Part shown: positions 32,779 through 40,435 of the stretch, piece after piece
Numbering within the stretch: the first letter of the stretch is position 1
Layout of the letters: every line of letters begins with the position of its first letter
From: Streptomyces sp. Ru73
Lineage (GTDB): Bacteria > Actinomycetota > Actinomycetes > Streptomycetales > Streptomycetaceae
Length of the DNA stretch: 58,307 nt
NCBI RefSeq assembly: GCF_002920575.1
Contig: NZ_PQSQ01000048.1
Location: 1 to 58,307, forward strand
Direction: 5' to 3'
Notes under the pieces: generated by a model
The model's input: only the letters and a program-made list of their open reading frames with translations
Told to the model about the DNA's origin: nothing
Databases searched by the model: none
Translations under genes and position numbers: made by a program

Positions 32779-33914
32779 CTGCCCCGGCGCGTACGGAGCG
32801 TATTCCGTTCTTCCCGCCGGATCTGTTCGAGGCCGACCGGACGGTGCTGCTCGACCTCCTCCTCGAGCTCGGCCTGTCGCCGGAGCAGCGCTTCATCCTC
32901 GGCGAGCACACCCGCCGGTTCGAGGGGCTGCTCCGGGAAGCGCTCGGCGCCGCCGACGTGGTCGCGTGCGCCAGCGGGACCTCGGCGCTGGACCTGGCGC
33001 TCACCGCGGTGGACGTGGGACCGGGCGACGAGGTGGTGGTACCGGCCTTCGGCTGCGCCCCGCTCGCGTCCTCCGTCGTCCAGCTCGGCGCCACCCCGGT
33101 CTTCGCCGACATCGATCCGCACACCATGGTCGCCGACCCCGGCGATGCGGAGCGGCGGATCACCGGGCGCACCAAGGCGCTGATGCCCGCCCACATGTTC
33201 TCCGTCATGGCCGACATGCCGCGCTTCGCCGGCCTCGCGCGGCGGCACGGGGTGCGGCTGGTCGAGGACTCGGCGGTCGCGCAGGGCGCGGTGCTCGACG
33301 GCACGCCCGCCGGACTGTGGGGCGAGGCCGGGGTGTTCTCGTTCGTCCAGGTGAAGTCCTTCGGGATGCCCGGCGAGGGCGGTGTGGTGGTCACCCGGGA
33401 CGCCGCGCTCGGCGAGCGGGTGCGGATGCTGCGCAACCACGGGCAGGACGGCAGCAACCGGTTCCTGCACCACGTCATCGGGCGGAACAGCAGGTTCGAC
33501 GAGATCCAGGCGGCCTTCCAGGTGCACCGCTTCGGCGGGCTGCCGCAGCGGCTGGAGCGGCGCGCCGCCATCGCCGCGTACTACACCGAGCGGTTCGCGC
33601 CGCTGGCCGAGCGGGGGATCGTCCCGCCGCCCGCCGGTACGGACGGCCGCTGCTACTACGTCTACACGGTGCTCGCGGACCGGCGGCGGGAGCTGGCCGC
33701 GCACCTGCAGGAGCAGGGCGTGGACTGCCATGCGTACTACCCCCTGCCACTGCCGCAGCACCCCGCGTTCGCGGTGTTCGCCGCGCCCGGGGACCGCTGG
33801 CCGCACGCGGAACGGGCCGCCCGGCGCGCCCTCTCCCTGCCCGTGCACCACCGGCTGACCGACGCGGACGTCGAGTACGTCGCCGACGCCGTGTGCGCGT
33901 TCGCCGCCCACTGA
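32775..33914 (+). CDS. DegT/DnrJ/EryC1-family PLP aminotransferase 2
   Basis: 379 aa. Same family as the preceding gene but strongly diverged: CASGTSALDLALTAV, LVEDSAVAQGAV and the PLP lysine in FSFVQVKSFGMPGEGG (about residue 194). Start ATG overlaps the upstream stop (ATGA). Two different aminotransferases in tandem suggest a diaminated product, or two amination steps on different keto intermediates made by the oxidoreductases of the divergent operon. Confidence 0.9.
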   Translation: MTAPARTERIPFFPPDLFEADRTVLLDLLLELGLSPEQRFILGEHTRRFEGLLREALGAADVVACASGTSALDLALTAVDVGPGDEVVVPAFGCAPLASSVVQLGATPVFADIDPHTMVADPGDAERRITGRTKALMPAHMFSVMADMPRFAGLARRHGVRLVEDSAVAQGAVLDGTPAGLWGEAGVFSFVQVKSFGMPGEGGVVVTRDAALGERVRMLRNHGQDGSNRFLHHVIGRNSRFDEIQAAFQVHRFGGLPQRLERRAAIAAYYTERFAPLAERGIVPPPAGTDGRCYYVYTVLADRRRELAAHLQEQGVDCHAYYPLPLPQHPAFAVFAAPGDRWPHAERAARRALSLPVHHRLTDADVEYVADAVCAFAAH

Positions 33915-33933
33915 GCCGAAGGAGCAGAAGCGG

Positions 33934-34914
33934 ATGGCCTCTCACGATTTCCGGGCCGGCCTGCGTACGGCCGCCGCCGGCCGGGCGGAGCCCCGGCTCC
34001 GGAGCTACGCCCGGCTGGGCAAACTCGACGTCTACGACTACTACTTGAGCATCCTGGTGGTGCTGGCCGCCGTGCTGCTGCCGGGCCCGCGGCCGGGCCC
34101 GGCGCTCGCCGCGATGCTCGTGCTGTTCCTGCTGGGCCAGGTCTTCGTGATCATGGCGATGGTCGCGCTGGACGATGTGACCGGCTTCCGGGACGGCAGT
34201 GACACCGCCAACTACGGGCCGGACAACCCCTTGCGCAACAAGCTGCGCAAGCCGCTGGTGGCCGGGACGTTGACGGAGCGTCAGGCGATGACGTTCGCCT
34301 GGGTGACGGCGGTGGCGGGCGCACTGTTGTGGGCCGGCGCCGTGGCCGTCGCGCCGCACCGTCCGCTGTGGGCGGTGCTGCTCACCGCGGCCCTGTTCGT
34401 GGTGTCCCTGCAGTACTCCTACGGCGTCCGGCTCAGCTACCACGGCTTCCAGGAGGTCTTCCTCGTCTGGCTGGGCGTGGTGCTGGTGCTGGCGCCGTAC
34501 GGCCTCGCCGTGGGCACCTTCTCGGGGTTCCTCCTCGTCCAGGGCGTGCTCTTCGGGTTCGGCCCGCTGATGTTCGGGGTGTACTCCAACACCAACGACG
34601 TCGCGGGCGACCGTGCCGTGGGCCGGCCGACCGTGGCGGCCCTGGTGTCCGAGCGCGGCAACGCGGTGTTCATCGGCTGCCTGTCGGCCGCCGAGTTCCT
34701 GCTCGGCGCCGTCGCCTCGGCCACCGGCATCGCACCGTGGTGGTTCGTGCTGCTGATGCTGCCGGCGACGGCCCTGCGGACGAAGCAGTTCGTCACGGGC
34801 TTCGTGCGCGGCGACATCATGCGCGCCCGGAAGACCGGGTTCGCGGTGCACCGGACGAGCGTCGTGCTCCTGGTGGCAGCGAACGTCCTGGTCGGTACGG
34901 GGGCCGTCGGGTGA
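33934..34914 (+). CDS. UbiA-family membrane prenyltransferase
   Basis: 326 aa, eight to nine membrane helices. The two aspartate-rich motifs of UbiA enzymes are present: ALDDVTGFRDGSD (about 77-89) and SNTNDVAGDRAVGRPT (about 218-233), which bind the Mg2+-diphosphate of a prenyl donor. Such enzymes attach prenyl chains to aromatic or quinone acceptors, to chlorophyllide, or in mycobacteria couple decaprenyl phosphate with phosphoribose. It has GAAGGAG upstream and lies 19 bp after the aminotransferase. In this context it should add or receive a polyprenyl group at the membrane; the acceptor is unknown. Confidence 0.9.
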   Translation: MASHDFRAGLRTAAAGRAEPRLRSYARLGKLDVYDYYLSILVVLAAVLLPGPRPGPALAAMLVLFLLGQVFVIMAMVALDDVTGFRDGSDTANYGPDNPLRNKLRKPLVAGTLTERQAMTFAWVTAVAGALLWAGAVAVAPHRPLWAVLLTAALFVVSLQYSYGVRLSYHGFQEVFLVWLGVVLVLAPYGLAVGTFSGFLLVQGVLFGFGPLMFGVYSNTNDVAGDRAVGRPTVAALVSERGNAVFIGCLSAAEFLLGAVASATGIAPWWFVLLMLPATALRTKQFVTGFVRGDIMRARKTGFAVHRTSVVLLVAANVLVGTGAVG

Positions 34915-36281
34915 GCCCCGACCTGGACGTGGCCGTGGTCGGCGCCGGGATGGCCGGTCTGACCACCGCGCACGAGCTGCGCCGGGCCGGGCTCACGGTC
35001 CGGGTGTACGAGGCGCAGCAGCACGTCGGCGGCCGGATGCACAGCTTCCGGCACGACGGCTACACCGTGGACGAGGGCGCCGAGCAGATCTCCCGGCACG
35101 GCTACCGCGCCACCTGGGAGCTGATCCGGCGCCTGGGCGTGCCGCCCGGTGACCTGCCGCAGCTCGGCGGCCGGCTGGCCGTGTGGCGCGGCGGCCGGGC
35201 CCGGCCGGGACTGGCGGAGCGCTCGGCCGTGCTCACCGGCGCCGGGCTCGGCCCGCGCGCCCGCCTCGACCTGGCCCGGCTGCTCGGCCACCTCACGCGG
35301 CACGCCGGGGAGTTCGACACCGACCATCCGGAGCGGACCCCGCTGGGCACCGCCACCGTCCGCGAGGTGGCCGGGCGCTACCACCCCGATCTGCACGACT
35401 ACCTCCTCCAGCCGGTCGCGGGCTGCTTCTTCGGCTGGGACACCGCGCGTTCCGCGGCGGCCCCGATGCTGAGCCTGCTGCGGGAGGTGGGTCCGCCCGC
35501 GCACTGGCGTACGTACGCGGACGGCATGGACCGGCTCGCCCAGGAACTGGCCGCCGGGCTGGACGTGGTGACCGGGAGCGAGGTGCACGAGGTCGTCACC
35601 GACAAGGACTCGGCGGGGCTGCGCATCGGCGGCGAGGTCGTGACCGCACGCGCGGCGGTGCTGTGCGTGCCCGCGCCCGTCGCGGCCCGGCTGCACGCCA
35701 ACCCGTCCCCGGACGCGGCCGCCTTCCTGTCGGCGTGCACCTTCACCCCGGCCCTGAAGGTCAGCTGCCTGCTGGACCGGCCGCTCGGCCCGGCGGCGGG
35801 CCGGCCGCTGTACCTCCTGCTCACACCGGACGCGGAGGACGACGCCCTCGCCGGTGTCATCGCGGACCACGTCAAGCACCCGGCGCGGGCCCCTGCGGGC
35901 AAGGGGCTGCTGACCCTCATGGCGGACGCCCGCACCGTCCCGGAGCTGCTCACCGCGCCGCACCGGGAGGTGGTCGCCCGCCTCACCGCGGCGGCCCGGC
36001 GGTACGTACCGGGCCTGGCGGAGGCCGGCGTACGCCACTTCGTGCACGCCTTCCGGCACGGCCTGCCGGAGGCCACCCCCGCGGCACTGGGCCGCCGCGC
36101 GCGCTTCATGGCCCGCGCCACCGGGCCCGTGGAGTACGCCGGCGACTGGGTGATGCTGCGGCCGTCCTCCGAGGGCGCCGTGCGGGCGGGCGCGCTGGCC
36201 GCCTCGCGCGTCCTCTGCCGGCTGCGCGGCCCCCGTCCCCCTGCCCCGACCGACCGGAAGGCGACGCGTGAAACCGCATGA
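34911..36281 (+). CDS. FAD-dependent amine-oxidase/protoporphyrinogen-oxidase-like enzyme
   Basis: 456 aa from a GTG overlapping the UbiA stop (GTGA). N-terminal FAD site VVGAGMAGLTTAHELRRAGL followed by YEAQQHVGGRMHSF, the usual signature of the PPOX/phytoene-desaturase/amine-oxidase group. The C-terminal AGDWVMLRPSSEGAVRAG closes the FAD fold, although the common GD-x-x-x-x-x-S-x-x-GA motif is slightly altered. It would desaturate or oxidise C-C or C-N bonds, possibly of the prenyl chain or of an aminated ring made by its neighbours. Coupling to UbiA suggests they act in sequence. Confidence 0.88.
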   Translation: MSPDLDVAVVGAGMAGLTTAHELRRAGLTVRVYEAQQHVGGRMHSFRHDGYTVDEGAEQISRHGYRATWELIRRLGVPPGDLPQLGGRLAVWRGGRARPGLAERSAVLTGAGLGPRARLDLARLLGHLTRHAGEFDTDHPERTPLGTATVREVAGRYHPDLHDYLLQPVAGCFFGWDTARSAAAPMLSLLREVGPPAHWRTYADGMDRLAQELAAGLDVVTGSEVHEVVTDKDSAGLRIGGEVVTARAAVLCVPAPVAARLHANPSPDAAAFLSACTFTPALKVSCLLDRPLGPAAGRPLYLLLTPDAEDDALAGVIADHVKHPARAPAGKGLLTLMADARTVPELLTAPHREVVARLTAAARRYVPGLAEAGVRHFVHAFRHGLPEATPAALGRRARFMARATGPVEYAGDWVMLRPSSEGAVRAGALAASRVLCRLRGPRPPAPTDRKATRETA

Positions 36282-37860
36282 CATGGGGGTCCTGTTCGAC
36301 GAGTGCGCCGAGCGGGGCCACGCGACGGAGGTCCTGCTGGACCGGCCGTTCGACATCGCGCCGGAGGCCGGTACGGCACACTCCGTCGCCGCGCTGGCCG
36401 CGCTGGTCCAGGACATGGCCGGGCGGCTGGCCGCCGCCGGGGCGCGTCCCGGGGACCGGGTCGCGATCGTGAAGGACAACCACTGGGACTACGACCTGCT
36501 GGCCTGCGCCGCCGTCCGCATCGGCGCGCTGCCGGCGCAGCTCTCCGGGGAGCTGCCCGCGGAGAGCCTGCGGCTGCTCCTCGAACGGCTGCGCCCCTCC
36601 CTGCTCGTGACCTCCTCGGGCGTGCTGGAACGCTGCCGGGCCGGCGGCACCGACCTGCTGCCGGCCGCGGACGCCTGCGTGCTGCTGGACGGCGAGTTAC
36701 CCGGCACCCTCGGCCTCGAAAGCCTCCAGGGGCATCCCGTACCGGGCCCCCGCCGCCGGCACGACGACGAGCCGCTGGTCATCAACCACACCTCCGGCAC
36801 CACGGGCGTGCCCAAGCTGGTGGTCCACTCGACCCGCACGATCATCCGCAAGCTGGCCCGCTTCGAGACCGTGCGCTACCCGAGGATCGGGGTGCGGCGC
36901 GACGACACCCTGCTGAACGCCAACTCCTTCGCCCACGGCCGGACGTTCTGCTGGACCGCGAGCGCGCTGTGCCTGGCCCCGCGGCGGATCTGCGTCGTCA
37001 CCGGCCAGGACCCGGACGCCGCCGACCCGCTGCTGCGGGCCTGTCCGCCCACGATCGTGGAGGCGCTGCCCGCCTCCTTCGTCCGCTTCCGGCCGCTCAC
37101 CGCCCGCCTGGACAATCCCTTCCGGCAGGTCCGGCTCTTCATCAGCACCTACGACGCGGTGCATCCGCCCACCATCCGCGCCTACTTGGGCGCCAGCGCC
37201 CATCGCGGGGCGCTGTGGATGCAGGGCTGGGGACAGACCGAGACCGGCCCGTTGACGTTCCGCTTCCACACCCGCCGGTCCGTCGCGGACGGCGGCGACG
37301 GCGCGGACGCCCGCAACCTCGGCCGCCCCGTGCCCTTCAAGACCCGGCTGCGGGTGGTCGATCCCGAGACGCTCGCGCCGCTGCCGCGCGGCCGGGCGGG
37401 CCTGGTGCTGGCCAGGACCGCGGCCCGCGGCCTCGCGTACGTCGGCGAGGACGGCCGCTGGACGGCGAAGCAGCACGGCGGCTGGTGGAACACCGGGGAC
37501 GTCGGCATCCTGCGGCGCGACGGCAGCGTCCGGCTGCTCGACCGGGAGGTCGACCGCACGCCCGAGCTGAGCTGTCTGGCCACGGAGGACGCCGTGGAGG
37601 ACCGGCTGCCGCAGGTCCTGGAGTGCGTCCTGCTCGCGGCGCCCGGCGAACCGCCGCTGCCCGTGGTGGTCACCGCGGACGGCACGCTGGACCGGGCCCG
37701 CTGGCAGGAGGCGGTGCGCGACCTCCCCACGCTCCGCCCGCCCACCGTCCTCACCTGGGACGAGGTCCCGCGTACCGGCACGGGCAAGGTACGCCGCGGG
37801 GCACTGCGGCGCCGGCTCACCGGCCGTACGGACACCTGCGGCTCCGGCCGGTGGACGTGA
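36268..37860 (+). CDS. ANL-superfamily acyl/aryl-CoA ligase 1 (contains a TTA codon)
   Basis: 530 aa from a GTG 14 bp inside the preceding gene. Adenylate-forming enzyme with P-loop TSGTTGVPKLVVHS (about 175), WGQTETGP, the conserved Asp in WWNTGDVG and the C-terminal catalytic Lys in PRTGTGKVRRG. It activates a carboxylate as acyl-AMP and then probably acyl-CoA. The C-terminal LDREVDR lacks the usual IKSRG-type hinge wording, so CoA transfer may be altered. An in-frame TTA leucine codon lies at 36697-36699, which in Streptomyces makes translation depend on the bldA tRNA. Confidence 0.9.
   Translation: MKPHDMGVLFDECAERGHATEVLLDRPFDIAPEAGTAHSVAALAALVQDMAGRLAAAGARPGDRVAIVKDNHWDYDLLACAAVRIGALPAQLSGELPAESLRLLLERLRPSLLVTSSGVLERCRAGGTDLLPAADACVLLDGELPGTLGLESLQGHPVPGPRRRHDDEPLVINHTSGTTGVPKLVVHSTRTIIRKLARFETVRYPRIGVRRDDTLLNANSFAHGRTFCWTASALCLAPRRICVVTGQDPDAADPLLRACPPTIVEALPASFVRFRPLTARLDNPFRQVRLFISTYDAVHPPTIRAYLGASAHRGALWMQGWGQTETGPLTFRFHTRRSVADGGDGADARNLGRPVPFKTRLRVVDPETLAPLPRGRAGLVLARTAARGLAYVGEDGRWTAKQHGGWWNTGDVGILRRDGSVRLLDREVDRTPELSCLATEDAVEDRLPQVLECVLLAAPGEPPLPVVVTADGTLDRARWQEAVRDLPTLRPPTVLTWDEVPRTGTGKVRRGALRRRLTGRTDTCGSGRWT
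36697..36699 (+). promoter_or_regulatory. In-frame TTA (bldA) codon in acyl ligase 1
   Basis: GAG TTA CCC encodes Glu-Leu-Pro at about codon 144 of the ligase; 36697 minus 36268 is divisible by three. TTA is read by the developmentally regulated bldA tRNA and is concentrated in secondary-metabolism genes. Confidence 0.9.
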
Positions 37861-37895
37861 CCGGGCGGCCGGCGGCGAGGAGGGACGTGCACACC

Positions 37896-38747
37896 ATGCC
37901 GACGCACCCAGGAGAGGCGGCGAAGACCGTGCGTCAGACCCCGGAGGCCCTGCCCGGTTACGTCTTCGACAACGACAGCACGCACAGCCAGGAGCAGCAC
38001 CGTTGTCTGGCCGCCGCGTACGACCCGGTGACGCTGGCCCGCCTGGCGGCGACGGGCGTCGGCGCCGGCTGGCGGTGCCTGGAGGTCGGCGCGGGCGGCG
38101 GCAGCGTGGCGCGCTGGCTCGCGGCGCGCGTCGCACCGTCCGGCCGGGTGACCGCGACGGACGTCAAGCCGCACCACATCCCGGAGACGCCGCACCTGAC
38201 CGTGGTGCGGCACGACGTGGCCGCCGACCCGCTGCCCGAGGCGGCCTTCGACCTCATCGTGGCCCGGCTCGTCCTCCAGCACCTCCCGGAGCGGCGCGCC
38301 GTGCTGGACAAGCTGGTACGGGCCCTCAAGCCGGGCGGCGTGCTGCAGATCGACGAGTTCGACACCTCCTACGAACCGCCGCTGCTCGCGCCGGACGCGC
38401 GCTCCGCCGAGCTGTACGCCGCCTTCCTGCGGGCCAAGGCGGCGGCGATGCGGGCCGGCGGCGGCGACCCGCACTGGGGACGCCAGGTCCCCGCTGCCAT
38501 GCGGGCCGCCGGGCTCGTCGACATCGACCCGCAGCCCTTCATCGAGGTGCGGCACGCCCGCTCGGCCGGGCTCCGGCTCCAGCTGCACCACACCTACCAC
38601 CTGCGGGACAAGCTGCTCGCCGCGGGGATGACCGAGGGTGAACTCGCCGAGGTGCGGGCGGTGATGCGGGACCCGTCCTTCCGTGCGGCCTCCAGCGTCC
38701 TGTACTCGACCCAGGGGCGCCGCCCGGCGACGGGGGCGGGCGCATGA
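37896..38747 (+). CDS. SAM-dependent class I methyltransferase
   Basis: 283 aa from MPTHPGEAAK. SAM-binding motif I LEVGAGGGSVARWLA, acidic residue in VTATDVKPHH, motif around HDVAADPLPEAAFDLIVARLVL and post-motif LKPGGVLQIDEFD are all clear. A GAGGAGGG lies upstream; alternative in-frame GTG starts at 37887 and 37857 (the last overlapping the ligase stop) cannot be excluded. It methylates O, N or C of a small molecule. The C-terminal half (residues 170-283) is specific and not informative about substrate. Overlaps the CoA-transferase by 4 bp. Confidence 0.88.
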   Translation: MPTHPGEAAKTVRQTPEALPGYVFDNDSTHSQEQHRCLAAAYDPVTLARLAATGVGAGWRCLEVGAGGGSVARWLAARVAPSGRVTATDVKPHHIPETPHLTVVRHDVAADPLPEAAFDLIVARLVLQHLPERRAVLDKLVRALKPGGVLQIDEFDTSYEPPLLAPDARSAELYAAFLRAKAAAMRAGGGDPHWGRQVPAAMRAAGLVDIDPQPFIEVRHARSAGLRLQLHHTYHLRDKLLAAGMTEGELAEVRAVMRDPSFRAASSVLYSTQGRRPATGAGA

Positions 38748-40435
38748 CCGGGCCCCCGCCCCACGACCGGGCCGCCGTCGCGGGGCGCGTCGCGGCGCGC
38801 GCCCTGGACCTCGCGGACGCGCCCCGCGCAGGGCGCGCCACGTACGAGATCGACTGGGCGGGTCCGGTCCGTCTGCCGCTGTCCGACGAGCGGTCCGTCC
38901 AGGCGGCCTGCGGCATCATGCACGTGCACGGCCGTGCGGCCGGCCGGCCCGCGCCGCTGGCCGTCGACTACGCGTCGGCGGTGGCCGGGGTGCTGGCGGC
39001 GCAGGGCGCGCTGGCCGTGCTGATCGCGCGGTCCCGGGGCCTCGCGCTGGACCGGGCCCGTACCTCGGTCGCGCAGGCGGCACTGCTGGCCGTCACGCAG
39101 TACCTCGCGGCCGCGACCGCCGACGACGCGCCGGAGTCCCTCGAACCGGGCGACTGCTCGTGGGCCACGTCGGACGGGGTGCTCTTCGAGTTCGAGACCC
39201 TGGACCCGCACCGCTGGCAGGACTTCTGGCGGCTGCTCGGCGCGCCCCCGGCCGACGTCAGCCGCGGCTGGCTCCCGTTCCAGCAGCGCTTCGCGACCGC
39301 CACCTGTCCGCTGCCCGTCACCCTGCACGAGGCGGTGGCGCGGGTGCCGTTCCGGGCCGTGCGGCACGCGGCGGGACGGGCGGGCGTCAGCGTGCTGGCC
39401 GTCCGCGAGGACCCGTTCCCGCCGATGGGCATCCGGCCGTGGAGCCGTACGCCGTTCCCGGAGCGCGCTGCCGCCCGGCCCCGGCCGGCGGTGGCGCTGC
39501 CGCTCGACGGGCTGCGGGTCGTGGAGTCGACGCGGCGCGTGCAGGGCCCGCTCGCCGGGCACGTGCTCCGGCTGCTCGGCGCGCAGGTGATGCGCATCGA
39601 GCCGCCGGGCGGCGACCCCATGCGCGGCATCCCGCCGATGGCGGGCACCTGCTCGGCGCGGTTCAGCGCGCTCAACGCGGAGAAGACCGTCGCGGAGGTC
39701 GACATCACGACCGACGCCGGACGGCGCGAGGTGCACGACCTGGTCGCGCGGGCCGACGTCTTCCTGCACAACTGGGCACCGGGCAAGGCGGCGCAGCTGC
39801 GGCTGGACGCCGAGGACCTGCGCCGTACCCGGCCGGGGCTGGTGTACGCCTGGGCCTCCGGCTGGGGCGACGCGCTCGGGCCGCGGCCCCCGGTGGGCAC
39901 CGACTTCCTGGTGCAGGCCCGCAGCGGCCTGGCCGCGGCGCTGCGCCCCGCCGACGAGGCGCCCGTGCCGTCCCTGATGACGCTCACGGACGTGCTGGGC
40001 GGGCTGGTGTGCGCCCAGGGGGTGCTGGCCGCACTGCTCACCCGTATCCGTACGGGGCACGGCGGGCGCGTCGACTCCTCGCTACTGTCCGCCGCCGCGG
40101 TGATCCCGCGCCGCCGGAGACGGGTCGAGTGGTCGCCGCTGGACCGTCCGCTGCGGACCGCTGACGGCTATCTCGCGCTGGGTCCGGAGGCCCGCGCCCG
40201 GCCGGAGCTGGTCGCGCGGATCACCGGTCCCGGCGCCTCGGCGGACCTCGCCGCGACCCTCCTCCGCTTCCGCGTCCACCCGACCGGCTACTGGTCGCCC
40301 CTGCTGCGCGAGGCGGGCCTGACCGCGACGCCGGTCTGCACCGACCTGCGTGACCTGCCGCGCGCCCCGGCCTTCCGCGAAGCGCTCGCCACCGCTGAGC
40401 ACGTGTTCCCGCGTGCCCCCTGGGAGTTCTCATGA
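38744..40435 (+). CDS. Class III CoA-transferase (CaiB/BaiF), double-module form
   Basis: 563 aa, against about 400 aa for a normal family member. The second half (from about 245) is a recognisable CaiB/BaiF domain: VQGPLAGHVLRLLGAQVMRI then EPPGGDPMRG, HNWAPGKAAQLRL, the likely catalytic Asp in GTDFLVQARSG, and LLTRIRTGHGGRVDSS. The first half (about 20-235) looks like a partial, decayed CaiB module, with DYASAVAGVLAAQGALAVL and SRGLALDRARTSVAQAALL matching the C-terminal part but no catalytic Asp region. It moves CoA between acyl groups. ATGA overlaps on both sides keep it in the operon between the methyltransferase and ligase 2. Confidence 0.85.
   Translation: MTGPPPHDRAAVAGRVAARALDLADAPRAGRATYEIDWAGPVRLPLSDERSVQAACGIMHVHGRAAGRPAPLAVDYASAVAGVLAAQGALAVLIARSRGLALDRARTSVAQAALLAVTQYLAAATADDAPESLEPGDCSWATSDGVLFEFETLDPHRWQDFWRLLGAPPADVSRGWLPFQQRFATATCPLPVTLHEAVARVPFRAVRHAAGRAGVSVLAVREDPFPPMGIRPWSRTPFPERAAARPRPAVALPLDGLRVVESTRRVQGPLAGHVLRLLGAQVMRIEPPGGDPMRGIPPMAGTCSARFSALNAEKTVAEVDITTDAGRREVHDLVARADVFLHNWAPGKAAQLRLDAEDLRRTRPGLVYAWASGWGDALGPRPPVGTDFLVQARSGLAAALRPADEAPVPSLMTLTDVLGGLVCAQGVLAALLTRIRTGHGGRVDSSLLSAAAVIPRRRRRVEWSPLDRPLRTADGYLALGPEARARPELVARITGPGASADLAATLLRFRVHPTGYWSPLLREAGLTATPVCTDLRDLPRAPAFREALATAEHVFPRAPWEFS

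Noticed and set aside
31570..33914. Reading the DegT pair as AHBA synthases of an ansamycin-type cluster
   Set aside because: The sequences lack the N-terminal pattern I associate with AHBA synthase. No aminoDHQ synthase, kinase, phosphatase or PKS genes are nearby.
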